DNA of 64,000 nt from Streptomyces sp. NBC_00510 (GCA_036013505.1 CP107851.1:9286001-9350000); one strand, 5' to 3'. Positions 26,131 through 35,037 are shown, counted from the first letter of the stretch. Numbers and translations are program-made. Notes: generated by a model from the letters alone, not told the origin.

Positions 26131-26880
26131 TCAGGCGGTCGCGTCGCCCGCCCGCAGCAGCCGGAGGAAGGCCTTGAGACCCGTGATGATCTCCTCGTTG
26201 TCCGTGAGCCGGTTGACCGTGGCCTCGAACTCGCGTGCCAGCGCGGTGATCCGGCGGTCGGTGTCCTCGGCCCGCTCGTACGCCGACACGCCCAGCACGT
26301 CCACCGTGCGCCGCAGCTCCGCCAGGGCCCGGTACTGCTCCTCGGCCTTCTCCTCCAGGACCTTGATGCCGCTGTCCGTGCGCTCGACGCCCTTCTTAAG
26401 CTCCAGTACGTCATCGCGTGGGTAGGTGACGTCCTTCAGCAGCGTGCCCAGCCGCTTCCGCAGCTGCCCGAACCACGCGCCCGCCGGGCGGAACACCGTG
26501 CTGAGCAGGAAGAACCCGGCGACCCAGTACCCCGCGCCGTGACCGGTCGCAAGCGTCACCGCCACCACCCCGGCCGTCGTCAGCAGATGCCCCGCCAGGG
26601 CGACCCGCAGCATCGTCCGGGCGATCCGCGCGGCCTCGGCGTCCCGCGCCTGGGGGACCACCAGGCCCTTCTCCCGGCTCACGGCGATCTCGGCCAGCAC
26701 CGCGTGCGCCCGGAAGTAGATGTTCCACGGCACCGTGAGCAGCACCAGCAGCCACAGCAGGCACAGCACCCCGGCGCCCACGCCCAGGACCACCGGCAGC
26801 GGCGCGCCCACCGCGTAGACCAGTGCCAGCGCCCCCGCGGTCACCGCCAGCGCCAGCACCGCGCCGAGGAATCTCCCCAT
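26131..26880 (-). CDS. Membrane protein with C-terminal coiled coil, function unknown
   Basis: About 249 residues. Two hydrophobic helices occupy residues 1-60 and one or two more occupy about 90-135. Residues 155-240 are charged and heptad-like (LELKKGVERTDSGIKVLEEKAEEQYRALAELRRTVDVL), which predicts a cytoplasmic coiled coil. I do not recognise the family. ATG 26880 has a GGAG five bases upstream. It converges on the ECF41 gene with 42 bases between stops. No catalytic motif is visible. Confidence 0.65.
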   Translation of the reverse strand: MGRFLGAVLALAVTAGALALVYAVGAPLPVVLGVGAGVLCLLWLLVLLTVPWNIYFRAHAVLAEIAVSREKGLVVPQARDAEAARIARTMLRVALAGHLLTTAGVVAVTLATGHGAGYWVAGFFLLSTVFRPAGAWFGQLRKRLGTLLKDVTYPRDDVLELKKGVERTDSGIKVLEEKAEEQYRALAELRRTVDVLGVSAYERAEDTDRRITALAREFEATVNRLTDNEEIITGLKAFLRLLRAGDATA

Positions 26881-27128
26881 GGCCGTCTCCAACCTCCTGC
26901 GTCCGAGGGTTCGTTGCTGCCATCCTCCCGCCCGGTCGGCCCGCGGGCATGAGTACGGCTACTCACCCCGCCTGCGCCCCGGTGCTGTGGCGCGGGGGCC
27001 GAATCGCATGCCTGCCGGAGCCCCTGCCGGAGCACGGAGCAGCAACCGCGTGAATCCGTCCGCCGGAACGTGATTCCCGTGCCCGACGTGGCATGCGACA
27101 GGAAGGTCGTACTCCCAGGAGGTCAGAG

Positions 27129-27995
27129 ATGGTCGCGGTCCACCACCTCACGGCCGCCGTCGCGGACCGGGAGGTCTTCTACCGCGAGGCGGGCCCCCGC
27201 GACGCCCCCGTCGTCGTCCTGCTGCACGGCTTCCCCGCCAGCTCCCACATGTTCCGGCACCTCATCCCGCTGCTCGCGGACCGCTACCGGGTCGTCGCGC
27301 CCGACCACATCGGCTTCGGCCGGTCCTCGATGCCGTCCCTGCAGGACTTCCCCTACTCCTTCGACGCCCTCGCCGGCGTGACGGCCGCCCTGCTGGACCG
27401 GCTGGGCGTCGGACGGCACGCGCTGTACGTCCACGGCTACGGGGCGGCGATCGGCTGGCGCCTGGCACTGCGCGCCCCGGCGCGGATCACCGGGATCGTC
27501 ACGCAGAACGGCAACGCCTACGCGGAGGGCCTCGTCGACTCCTTCTGGTCCGACGTGCGGGCCTACGCCGCCGACCCGTCACCGGGGAACGAGAAGGCCG
27601 TGCGCTACGCCCTCACCCCGGACGCCGTCCGCTGGCGGTACCTCAACGGCGTCCCCGACCCGGGCCTGGTCAGCCCGGACACCTGGGCCCACGACGTCGC
27701 GCTCCTGCAGCGTCCCGGCAACGACGAGATCCAGCTGCGGCTGTTCCGCGACCACACGCGGGACGTGGACCTCCACCCGGCGCTGCACGAGTACTTCAGG
27801 GCCAGTCAGGTGCCGCTGGTGGCCGTGTGGGGCGCGAACGACGAGGTCTACGCCCCGGCCGGAGCCCGCGCCTTCCTCGGCGACCTGCCCGAGGCCGAGG
27901 TGCACCTCCTCGACACCGGGCACTTCGCCCTGGAGAGCCACCTGGACGCCGTCGCCGGGTACGTGCGGGGCTTCCTCGGCCGCGTCGTGCCCTGA
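27129..27995 (+). CDS. Alpha/beta hydrolase, epoxide-hydrolase/dehalogenase-like, nucleophile replaced by Gly
   Basis: 288 residues of the alpha/beta-hydrolase fold: VVVLLHGFPASSHMFRHLIPLL (oxyanion HGFP), VVAPDHIGFGRSSMP, and the C-terminal histidine in DTGHFALESH. The nucleophile elbow reads YVHGYGAAIGWRLA. Related enzymes have Asp at the third position (DYGAPxG), and here the codon is GGC, one base away from GAC. The start is ATG 27129 after AGGAGG. Either the enzyme is catalytically altered, or another residue takes over. No signal peptide. It stands between a membrane protein and an aldehyde dehydrogenase. Confidence 0.8.
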   Translation: MVAVHHLTAAVADREVFYREAGPRDAPVVVLLHGFPASSHMFRHLIPLLADRYRVVAPDHIGFGRSSMPSLQDFPYSFDALAGVTAALLDRLGVGRHALYVHGYGAAIGWRLALRAPARITGIVTQNGNAYAEGLVDSFWSDVRAYAADPSPGNEKAVRYALTPDAVRWRYLNGVPDPGLVSPDTWAHDVALLQRPGNDEIQLRLFRDHTRDVDLHPALHEYFRASQVPLVAVWGANDEVYAPAGARAFLGDLPEAEVHLLDTGHFALESHLDAVAGYVRGFLGRVVP

Positions 27996-28017
27996 CCCCC
28001 CGGTGGCCCGGGTGCCC

Positions 28018-29418
28018 TCAGCGGGGCCGGGTGATCGTCCGGTGCCCGACGTACGCGTCGACGCCGGCCGTCCCGTCGAGGCCCGCCGGGGCTCCGTTGA
28101 CGGTCACCGGGCCGGTGCGCAGCCGGCGCGCGACGGCGACGGCGCGTTCGGGGTCGGTGGACCACACTCCGCCGGACACGCGGTACTCGCAGTCGTCGGC
28201 GATCCGTACCGCGTCGTCGTCCCCGTTGTGAGGGATGACCGTGACCACCGGGCCGGAGACCTCGTCCTGGGCGATGCGCATGCGGGGGTCGACGTCCGCG
28301 AAGAGCGTCGGTGCCACGTAGTAGCCCTCCTCCAGGCCGGCGGGGACACGGGGACCGCCGGTCACCAGCCGGGCGCCTTCCTCGATGCCCAGCTCGATGT
28401 ACGACATCACGCGCTGTTGCCGCTCGCGGCCGGCCATCGGCCCGATGCGGGTGTCCGGTGCCACCGGGTCACCGACCTTCAGGGACGTGACGGTTTCCTC
28501 GACCGCCGCGACGACCTCCTCGTACCGGCGGCGCGGGGCGAGGACGCGGGTCAGCGCGGCGCACGTCCCGCCGTCGTCGCCGGGCGACGTGAACAGCCCC
28601 CGCACCGTCCGCGGGACGTCGGCGTCGTCCAGGACGATCGCGGCCGCCTTGCCGCCCAGTTCCAGCCGGACCCGCTTGAGCTGCTCGCCGGCGAGGGCGG
28701 CGACGCGGCGGCCGGCCCGGGCCGAGCCGGTGAAGGCGATCGCGTCGACGTCCGGGTGGGCGACCAGGTACTCGCCGGTGTCCCGGTCGGCGGGCAGTAC
28801 GCTCAGCGCGCCCTCGGGCAGCCCGGCCTCGGCGTACAGCTCGGCCAGCAGCCCCATGCCCAGCGAGTTCTCCGGCGTGACCTTCAGGATGACGGTGTTG
28901 CCCGCCAGGAGGGCCGGGGTCAGCCGCGCCGTGGCGGCCGAGAACGGGCAGTGCCAGGGGATGACCGCCGCGACCACGCCGACGGGATCGCGCCGCACGA
29001 TGGTGTCGAACCCCGGGCTGGGGTCACAGGGATGGACGACCTCCTCCCAGCCGAGCTCCTCGGCGGCCTTGAGGCAGGCGTCGACCCGCCGCGTGAGGGA
29101 GGCCTGCTCGGCGTCGGTGGACCGGCGGGGCGTCCCGGTCGCGGCGGAAACCCGCGCGGCCGCCTCCTGCGCACGCTCCTCGCGCAGCCCGTTCACCCGC
29201 CGGATCACCTCCTGCCGTTCCTTGGGGTCCAGGTGCGGCCACGGCCCGCTGTTGAAGGCGGCGCGCGCCGTGGCGACGGCGGCGTCGGCGTCGCCCGGCG
29301 CGGCCTGGGCGGCGCGGCCGATCAGGGAGCGGTCGTGGGGTGAGCGGATGTCCAGCAGCCCGGGATGCGCCGGGGCGGTCCAGGCACCACCGATGTACAG
29401 CCTGTCGTACACGATCAT
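28018..29418 (-). CDS. Aldehyde dehydrogenase family protein
   Basis: 466 residues. NAD(P)-dependent oxidation of an aldehyde. General-base Glu lies in RLELGGKAAAIVL and the catalytic Cys in GDDGGTCAALTRVLAPR. The oxyanion asparagine region reads IPWHCPFS, with His where PWN is usual. The cofactor segment FTGSARAGRRVA is normal. Start ATG 29418 has GAGGAA upstream. Divergent from the TetR gene at 29577, which is the likely regulator. The substrate is unknown. Confidence 0.8.
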   Translation of the reverse strand: MIVYDRLYIGGAWTAPAHPGLLDIRSPHDRSLIGRAAQAAPGDADAAVATARAAFNSGPWPHLDPKERQEVIRRVNGLREERAQEAAARVSAATGTPRRSTDAEQASLTRRVDACLKAAEELGWEEVVHPCDPSPGFDTIVRRDPVGVVAAVIPWHCPFSAATARLTPALLAGNTVILKVTPENSLGMGLLAELYAEAGLPEGALSVLPADRDTGEYLVAHPDVDAIAFTGSARAGRRVAALAGEQLKRVRLELGGKAAAIVLDDADVPRTVRGLFTSPGDDGGTCAALTRVLAPRRRYEEVVAAVEETVTSLKVGDPVAPDTRIGPMAGRERQQRVMSYIELGIEEGARLVTGGPRVPAGLEEGYYVAPTLFADVDPRMRIAQDEVSGPVVTVIPHNGDDDAVRIADDCEYRVSGGVWSTDPERAVAVARRLRTGPVTVNGAPAGLDGTAGVDAYVGHRTITRPR

Positions 29419-29576
29419 CGAGTGTTCCTCTCGGAGTCCGGGTCCGGGACGGTCCTGTCGCTCCGGGGAATCGACGGGATGCCCGATATAGGCTCGTTGG
29501 CAGTGATTTCCGTGATCGGCCCGCACGGGGCGCTCCACCGCGGGGCGGGCGGGCCGACCGCAGGACGGAGCCGGGA

Positions 29577-30227
29577 ATGAGCGCAGCGCGCGGAGCGGGC
29601 GCCCGGGCGGCCAAGGGGACCGACGAGGCGCCGCGGCCCGGGCAGGGCCGCCGGCCGGCCGCCCTGGTCCGCGGCGAGGTGCTCGCGGCCGCGCGCGAAC
29701 TGCTCCTCGCCGAGGGCATGGCCGCCTTCACGGTCGAGAAGGTGGCGCGGCGCTCCGGGGCGAGCCGGATGACCATCCACAAGTGGTGGCCGTCGCGGGG
29801 CGCGCTGGCCCTCGACGCCTACGTCGCCGTCGTCGACGAGCGTCTGGTCTTCGAGGACACCGGCGACATCGAGGCGGACCTGACGGCCCACATGCGGAAG
29901 TTCGTGCGGCACCTGTGCGGCACCCCCGCGGGACGGGTCGTGTCCGAGCTCATCGGCTGCGCCCAGACCGATCCCCCTCTCGGCGAACTGTTCCGCGAGC
30001 GCTACTCCGGGCCGCGCCGCGCGCGCATGGCCGCCGTCCTGGAGCGGGCGCGGGACCGGGGCCAGCTGGCGGCGGACATCGATCCGCAGGTGCTGATCGA
30101 CCAACTGTGGGGGGCCTGCTACTTCCGGCTCCTGGTGGCCGACCACCCCGTCAGCGAGGGGTTCGCGGAGACCATCGTGCGCAATCTGCTGCACGGCGTC
30201 GGCGGCCATGTCACGGACCCGGCATGA
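29577..30227 (+). CDS. TetR/AcrR family regulator
   Basis: 216 residues. The N-terminal HTH reads VLAAARELLLAEGMAAFTVEKVARRSGASRMTIHKWWPSRGAL, and the C-terminal TetR_C-like dimer/ligand domain includes FRERYSGPRRARMAAVLERARDRG. Flanked by two aldehyde dehydrogenase genes, one divergent (28018-29418) and one convergent that overlaps its last 17 bases. A role in controlling aldehyde oxidation is inferred from position. Confidence 0.83.
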   Translation: MSAARGAGARAAKGTDEAPRPGQGRRPAALVRGEVLAAARELLLAEGMAAFTVEKVARRSGASRMTIHKWWPSRGALALDAYVAVVDERLVFEDTGDIEADLTAHMRKFVRHLCGTPAGRVVSELIGCAQTDPPLGELFRERYSGPRRARMAAVLERARDRGQLAADIDPQVLIDQLWGACYFRLLVADHPVSEGFAETIVRNLLHGVGGHVTDPA

Positions 30228-31673
30228 AGACGGCCTTGGTCTCCAGGTAGGCCTCCAGCCCCTCGGGGCCGCCCTCGCGCCCCAGGCCCGAGGACTTCCG
30301 GCCGCCGAACGGGACCGAGGGTGCCAGTTCGAATCCGTTGACGCTCAGCTGGCCGGTCGTCACCCGGCGTGCGACCTGGTAGGCGCGTTCGGGATCGGCG
30401 CCGTGGACGCTGCCGCTGAGGCCGAAGTCGGTTGCGTTGGCGATCGCCACCGCCTCGTCGACGTCCTCGTACGCCTGGACGGTCACGACCGGGCCGAAGA
30501 TCTCCTCGCGGGCGATCGTCATCCCGGGCTCGACGTCGGCGAACACCGTGGGCAGCACGTAGTGGCCGTGCTCGTGGCCCGGGCTGCGTCCGCCGCCGGT
30601 CACCACCCTCGCGCCCTCGCGGCGGCCGCTGTCGATGTAGCCCAGGACGCGTCGCAGCTGCCGGGCGTTGAGGACGGGGCCGACCTGCGTCGTACGGCTC
30701 CAGGGGTCGCCGACCCTGAGCAGGCGCACGCGGTCGGCGTACGCCCCGACGACCTCCGCGATCCTGGAGCGCGGCGCGAGGATGCGGGTCTGGGCGAAGC
30801 AGATTTGTCCGGCGAAGGGCATGCTCAGCGGGGTGAGGGTGTCGAGGGTGTCCTGCAGGTCGACGTCGTCGAGCAGGATCGCGGCGGACTTGCCGCCCAA
30901 CTCGAGGGTGACCCGGGCGAAGCGCTCCAGTGCGGCCGTGGCGACGGCACGGCCCGTCGGCACGCTGCCGGTGAAGCTGATCTTGTCCACGCCGGGGGAG
31001 GCCACCAGCGCCCGCGACCCCTCGCGATCCGCCGTGATCACGTTGAGGACCCCGGCGGCAACCCGGCCGCCTCGGCGCACTCGGCGATCACCAGGGCGTC
31101 CAGCGGGCTCTCCGGCGGCGACTTCACGACCACCGTGCAGCCTGCCGCCAGGGCCGCGGGGATCTTGTGCGCGAAGATGTTGAAGGTGGCGTTCCAGGGG
31201 GAGAACAGCGCTGCGACGCCGACGGGTTCACGGGTCACGCGGGCGTGCCCCCGGGAGGTGGGACGGCGGTCCTCGAACGCGTACGAGCCGGCGAGCTTGG
31301 CGAAGTAGTCGAAGCGGCCCTCACCGGCCTGGACGAGTCCCTCGGCGAAGGCGACCGGCGCCCCGACCTGGGCCGTCCAGAGGCGCGCCAGCAGTGGCAG
31401 CCGCCGGCGCACCTGGTCGGCCAGCTGTCTGAGGTGCGTGGCGCGTTCGGGCGCGGACATCCGCGGCCAGGGACCCTCGTCGAAGGCCGTGCGCGCGGCG
31501 GCGACCGCGCGTTCGACGTCCCGGGTGTCCGCGAGCGGCACGTGCAGCAACTCCTCCTCCGTGGAGGGGGAGACGATGGGGGTGCGGCGGGTCCCGCTGG
31601 GGGAGACCCAGCGGCCGCCGATGTAGAAGCCCTGGCCGGTTCCCGCGGAGACTGCTGAGGACAGGTCGAACAT
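30211..31673 (-). pseudogene. Aldehyde dehydrogenase interrupted by a one-base frameshift
   Basis: Two overlapping reading frames together make one complete aldehyde dehydrogenase of about 487 residues. The N-terminal half starts at ATG 31673 (MFDLSSAVSAGTGQG, FSPWNATF) and runs to a premature stop at 31038. The C-terminal half resumes in the neighbouring frame at about 31053 (VLNVITADREG, FTGSVPTGRAVA, LELGGKSAAIL, catalytic FAGQICFAQTR) and ends at 30211. The break falls in a run of four C at 31050-31053 (G on the coding strand); five would restore LPPGVLNVI. All catalytic residues are intact on either side. It is a recent inactivation or a homopolymer sequencing error. Confidence 0.8.
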
Positions 31674-31754
31674 GGCGTTTCCCTGAGGTCGGCCGGACCG
31701 CCGCCACCCCATCGGCCGGATCCGGCGATATGAGCACAGTGTCAATATAGTACG

Positions 31755-31784
31755 TAAGGAATGTTTCACGGGAAACATTCCTTA
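31755..31784. promoter_or_regulatory. 13-base-arm palindrome with a parS-like core
   Basis: Arms TAAGGAATGTTTC and GAAACATTCCTTA around ACGG, located about 82 bases upstream of the frameshifted aldehyde dehydrogenase, next to an AT-rich promoter-like patch (TATATT). The inner 14 bases GTTTCACGGGAAAC match the Streptomyces ParB site GTTTCACGTGAAAC at 13 positions. The arms extend beyond parS, so a transcription-factor operator is equally likely. Confidence 0.55.
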
Positions 31785-31835
31785 TCGGGCGATTCGGCGC
31801 ACGGAAGTGATGTGCCGGGGCACGAAGGCGCGAAG

Positions 31836-31880
31836 AGCGGAAGCCGCGCCCACCGGTCTCCCGTGGGCGCGGCTTCCGCT
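31836..31880 (-). terminator. Strong hairpin terminator after the glycine-rich gene
   Basis: 18-base perfect arms (31836-31853 and 31863-31880, AGCGGAAGCC...GGCTTCCGCT ends) with a nine-base loop, downstream of the glycine-rich gene on the minus strand. It insulates the aldehyde dehydrogenase promoter region. Apart from this hairpin and the palindrome at 31755-31784, nothing is visible in 31674-31990. Confidence 0.7.
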
Positions 31881-31990
31881 TCCGTGAGGTGCGCGACCGT
31901 CCAGTCGCTGGTCAGAGGCCTGCTGTGGCCGGTCGCCAGATGTTCGGCCAGTGTCGGGGGCTGGTTGGGGACCGGTCCCCGGTCGGGGTG

Positions 31991-32416
31991 TTACCGGCCG
32001 CCACCGCCGCCGCCGTTGCCGCCGCCACCGCCGTGGCCGCCACCGCCACCGCCGCCGTGACCGCCGCCACCGCCGCCGTGACCGCCGCCACCGCCGCCGT
32101 GACCGCCGCCACCGCCGCCGCCGTGGTCGTAGCCGCCGCCCCAGCCACCGCCGTAGCCGTGGTCGTAGCCGCCGCCCCAGCCGCCGCGGTCGTAACCGCC
32201 GCCACCGTAACCGCCGCCGCCGTAGCCGCCACCGCCGTGGCCGCCACCGCCACCACCGCCGTGGCCGCCGCCACCGCCGCCGCCACCGCCGTGTTCGGCG
32301 TAGCTGACCGCTGAGGCCGGTGAGCTCGTCGGTGCCGCGACGGCCGCTGAGGCCGCACCCCCAAGGGCGAGTGCGAGGCCTGCCATTGCGGCGAGGGGCC
32401 ACTTGGAAATACGCAT
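31991..32416 (-). CDS. Secreted glycine/histidine/tyrosine-rich low-complexity protein
   Basis: 141 residues. A Sec signal peptide occupies about residues 1-28 (MRISKWPLAAMAGLALALGG, then ASAAVAAP). The mature part is almost entirely glycine with regularly placed His, Tyr, Trp, Asp and Arg: GHGGGGG units, GGYGGGG units and a central GGWGGGYDHGYGGGW block. There is no catalytic domain. ATG 32416 follows AGGAGA. It could be a cell-wall or extracellular-matrix component, a metal-binding protein, or a phase-separating low-complexity protein. None of these can be decided from sequence. Confidence 0.75.
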   Translation of the reverse strand: MRISKWPLAAMAGLALALGGAASAAVAAPTSSPASAVSYAEHGGGGGGGGGHGGGGGGGHGGGGYGGGGYGGGGYDRGGWGGGYDHGYGGGWGGGYDHGGGGGGGHGGGGGGHGGGGGGHGGGGGGGHGGGGGNGGGGGGR

Positions 32417-32614
32417 GAGAACTCTCCTAGCCCGGTCGGTTCCTGGGCGTGGACGAGGTTCAAAGGCCACAGCGCCGGACAGTAAGAGCGGCGCCCCACC
32501 GCTCTGCGGGTTGTGAGGTCCCACAGTCAAGTAGGTGATGTTCGAAATGTTGCCTTTGCCACTATTCGTCCACGCTCCCCACGCTGCGACCGCCAGGTCG
32601 TGACGTCAAGCAGC

Positions 32615-32641
32615 GAGCCTGGTAGTGCCACTACCAGGCTC
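32615..32641 (-). terminator. Hairpin terminator downstream of 32671-33030
   Basis: 13-base perfect arms GAGCCTGGTAGTG and CACTACCAGGCTC with one central base, just 3' of the stop codon of the small acidic protein gene on the minus strand. Confidence 0.6.
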
Positions 32642-32670
32642 AGGGGGAAGGGGTGCCGGGGGCGGGGACG

Positions 32671-33030
32671 TCAGTCGCTCGGCGAGTCGTCGTCGAAGGG
32701 CTCGTCACTCCAGCGGAACCAGGCCTGGTCGTCCTCGATGTGCAGCAGGAACTCGGCCACGGGCCCCGAGGGCGAGTGCAGCGACACCTGACGCCGGACC
32801 TCGCCGTACGCCGCCTCCCACGCGGCCCAGGGCTCGTCCTCCTCGGCCGGCGCGGTCATCGCCGACTGCATCAGGGCCAGCTCGCGTGCGAACAGCGGCC
32901 GGACCCGGTCGAACGCCGGGGTGGGCTCGAACCGCCCCGACAACCAGGGGAAGTCGGCCTCCTCGATCGTGATGTCCCCGACGGGTTCCCCGTCGCTCAG
33001 CACCCGCCAGATCCCGCCCACGAACCCCAT
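32671..33030 (-). CDS. Small acidic protein, function unknown
   Basis: 119 residues, acidic, ending WFRWSDEPFDDDSPSD. Contains GGIWRVLSDGEPVGDITIEEADFPWLSGRFEPTPAF, a pattern I have seen in uncharacterised actinobacterial proteins. No signal peptide or membrane segment. ATG 33030 is preceded by GAGGAG. It follows the DUF1349 gene on the same strand after 17 bases, so both are probably co-transcribed. Confidence 0.65.
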   Translation of the reverse strand: MGFVGGIWRVLSDGEPVGDITIEEADFPWLSGRFEPTPAFDRVRPLFARELALMQSAMTAPAEEDEPWAAWEAAYGEVRRQVSLHSPSGPVAEFLLHIEDDQAWFRWSDEPFDDDSPSD

Positions 33031-33047
33031 CGCCTCCTCACCCGCCC

Positions 33048-33668
33048 TCAGTGGTCCCCGGCGCCCGCCTGCTGCGGCTCCACGTGCAGGGCCGAGTCGG
33101 CCGCGCCCCGGGTGAAACCGGTGAAGGCCACGCGCAGCCCCGCGCGTTCGGGCGAGCAGCAGAAGGGCCCCGCGGTGGCGGCGGCGTCCGGGGCGAGCGG
33201 CGCCAGCCGGACCAGCCGCCAGGGACCGTCGTCGCGGCGGGCACGGATCGTGACGGCGTCACCGGAACGGCTGGCGCGCACGGTCACCGCGTGTCCGGCC
33301 CAGTCGGGCACCGGCGCGAGCGACCAGTCGGACACCCCGCGGGTCACCACCGCGCCGAGGTGTGGCACGCCGTCGGACATCTCGATCCCGGCCTTGACCC
33401 AGTTCTCGGCGTCGACGCGGATCATGAGCCCGGCCTGGTCGTACAGCGTGTCGAAGTCCGCGCGGAAGGTCACCTCCATCGAGGTGTCCCCCGGGAAGGC
33501 GGTGAGCAGGGCGTGCCCGTCGTCGCGTACGAAGCCGTAAGCGGTGGTGCGCCAGAAGTCGCTGCGGTCACGGGTGGTGACGAGCATCCCCGATCCGTCC
33601 GCCGCGGCCTCCTGCGGGGTGTTGAGCCACGTGGGCTCGTCCCAGTCGATCGGGCGCTGCTCGTTCAT
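33048..33668 (-). CDS. DUF1349 domain protein (concanavalin-like fold)
   Basis: 206 residues. Sequence segments DRSDFWRTTAYGFVRDDGHALLTAFPGD, ADFDTLYDQAGLMIRVDAENWVKAGIEMSDGVPHLGAVVTRGVSDWS and GPFCCSPERAGLRVAFTGF are characteristic of the DUF1349 beta-sandwich family, often associated with carbohydrate binding or regulation. ATG 33668 follows GGAAGGA. No signal peptide, so cytoplasmic. First gene of a likely two-gene operon. Confidence 0.8.
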   Translation of the reverse strand: MNEQRPIDWDEPTWLNTPQEAAADGSGMLVTTRDRSDFWRTTAYGFVRDDGHALLTAFPGDTSMEVTFRADFDTLYDQAGLMIRVDAENWVKAGIEMSDGVPHLGAVVTRGVSDWSLAPVPDWAGHAVTVRASRSGDAVTIRARRDDGPWRLVRLAPLAPDAAATAGPFCCSPERAGLRVAFTGFTRGAADSALHVEPQQAGAGDH

Positions 33669-33798
33669 GGACCGTCCTTCCGGTCGGGCGGGCCCCTGGG
33701 CAGGGTGCGTCGGGGCCGCCGGTCGCATGGGCGGCCCCAGCGTAGATCAGCGCTCCGACAGCGGGACACGGACGGGGGTGACGGGGCGCGGGGGCGGG

Positions 33799-35028
33799 TC
33801 ATTCCCGCTCGGGGCCGAAGGGCGGCACCCTCGTGGGGGGACCGGGTTCCGGGCCGCCGGACAGGGCCGAGGGCCCGTCGACCGCCCGTGGTTCGTACGA
33901 CAGGCCGAGCCCCAGCGGCTCCCGCCGTACGGTGATCAACGCCGCGTCGTCGCCGAGTCGGCCCCCGCAGTACACGAGGAGGTCCTCGCGTACGTGCCGC
34001 ACCAGGTCCTCCGGGGTCTGCTGACCCGGCCACGACGCGATGCGCTCGGCGAGGGGGTAGAAACGGCCGGACGCGTCACGGGCCTCGGTGACGCCGTCGG
34101 TGTAGAGCAGCAGCATGTCGCCGGGCGCGAAGGGGAAGGTGTCCACGCCCGGGTGCGAGGGCTGCAGCAGCCCCAGGCCGATGGGCGGCGCGGGCTGCGT
34201 CGGGTCGAGGGGCGCGAGGCCGTCGGCGGCCAGTCGGAAAGGGGACGGGTGGCCGCAGTTGAGGATGCGGACCTCGGGACGGTCGTCGGGGAAGTCGACG
34301 AGGATCGCGGTGATGAACGACTCGATCGCCGTGTCCTCCTCCAGGCCGTCGGCGCAGCCCTGCGCGGCCTTCCAGGACACCGTCGCCTCCAGGTGCGCGT
34401 ACATCGCGGGCAGCGGCGGGGCCCGGTAGGCGACGCTGCGGAACGCTCCGAGCAGCAGCGAGGCGTCGCCGATCGCGGGCAGGCCCTTGCCGCGGACGTC
34501 CCCGATGAGCAGCCGGGTGCCGCCGGGCGTACGCACCGCCGCGTACAGGTCGCCGCCGATCCGGGCCTGGTCCTCGGCGGCCTGGTAGTCGAAGGCGATC
34601 CGCAGCGGGCCGATGCGCTCCGGCAGGGGCTGCAGGACGACCTGCTGGGCGGCTTCCGCCACCGAGCGCACCTGCTGCAGCTCGGCCTGGTGCCGTTCGC
34701 GCAGCCGGCAGAAGAGCACGGTGAAGGCCGAGACGAGGACGAGCGCGATGATCTCGCTCTGCCGGTACGACGTGGTGATGGTGCCGTCGGCCACCGACAC
34801 CACGGTCAGCGCCGCCACCGCCAGACCCCCGATGAGGGCGGTGAGCCGGAGCCCGCCGAACGACGCGGTCAGTGCCGGCGCCACCACCAGCAGCGGACCC
34901 AGGTGGCCCTCCGTGGGGATCACGAGGTCGCTGATGACGATCGCCACGATCAGCAGCACCGGGACCGCGATCAGGGCAGGGTTCCGCTCGGCGGACCAGT
35001 ACGTGCCTGCGCGTGGTGCAAAACGCAT
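33799..35028 (-). CDS. Membrane-anchored SpoIIE/RsbU-type PP2C phosphatase
   Basis: 409 residues. Three or four hydrophobic segments at about 18-110, a linker, then the SpoIIE domain with RIGGDLYAAV, LIGDVRGKGLPAIGDA, ILNCGHPSPFRL, LLLYTDGVTEARD and LGDDAALITV. Same architecture as the protein at 8948-10042. It lies directly downstream of a second phosphatase gene (gap nine bases), and an RsbW-like ATPase is close by, pointing to a sigma-factor partner-switching pathway. Start ATG 35028. Confidence 0.85.
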   Translation of the reverse strand: MRFAPRAGTYWSAERNPALIAVPVLLIVAIVISDLVIPTEGHLGPLLVVAPALTASFGGLRLTALIGGLAVAALTVVSVADGTITTSYRQSEIIALVLVSAFTVLFCRLRERHQAELQQVRSVAEAAQQVVLQPLPERIGPLRIAFDYQAAEDQARIGGDLYAAVRTPGGTRLLIGDVRGKGLPAIGDASLLLGAFRSVAYRAPPLPAMYAHLEATVSWKAAQGCADGLEEDTAIESFITAILVDFPDDRPEVRILNCGHPSPFRLAADGLAPLDPTQPAPPIGLGLLQPSHPGVDTFPFAPGDMLLLYTDGVTEARDASGRFYPLAERIASWPGQQTPEDLVRHVREDLLVYCGGRLGDDAALITVRREPLGLGLSYEPRAVDGPSALSGGPEPGPPTRVPPFGPERE

Positions 35029-35037
35029 ACCTCTTGC

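Noticed and set aside
31755..31784. Firm annotation as parS
   Set aside because: One central mismatch and extended arms make an operator as likely, and there is no evidence of nearby oriC or parAB.
31889..32314. Ala/Thr-rich plus-strand frame opposite the glycine-rich gene
   Set aside because: It is the mirror of a low-complexity GGN repeat. The minus frame has a signal peptide and Shine-Dalgarno sequence, and the plus frame has neither.
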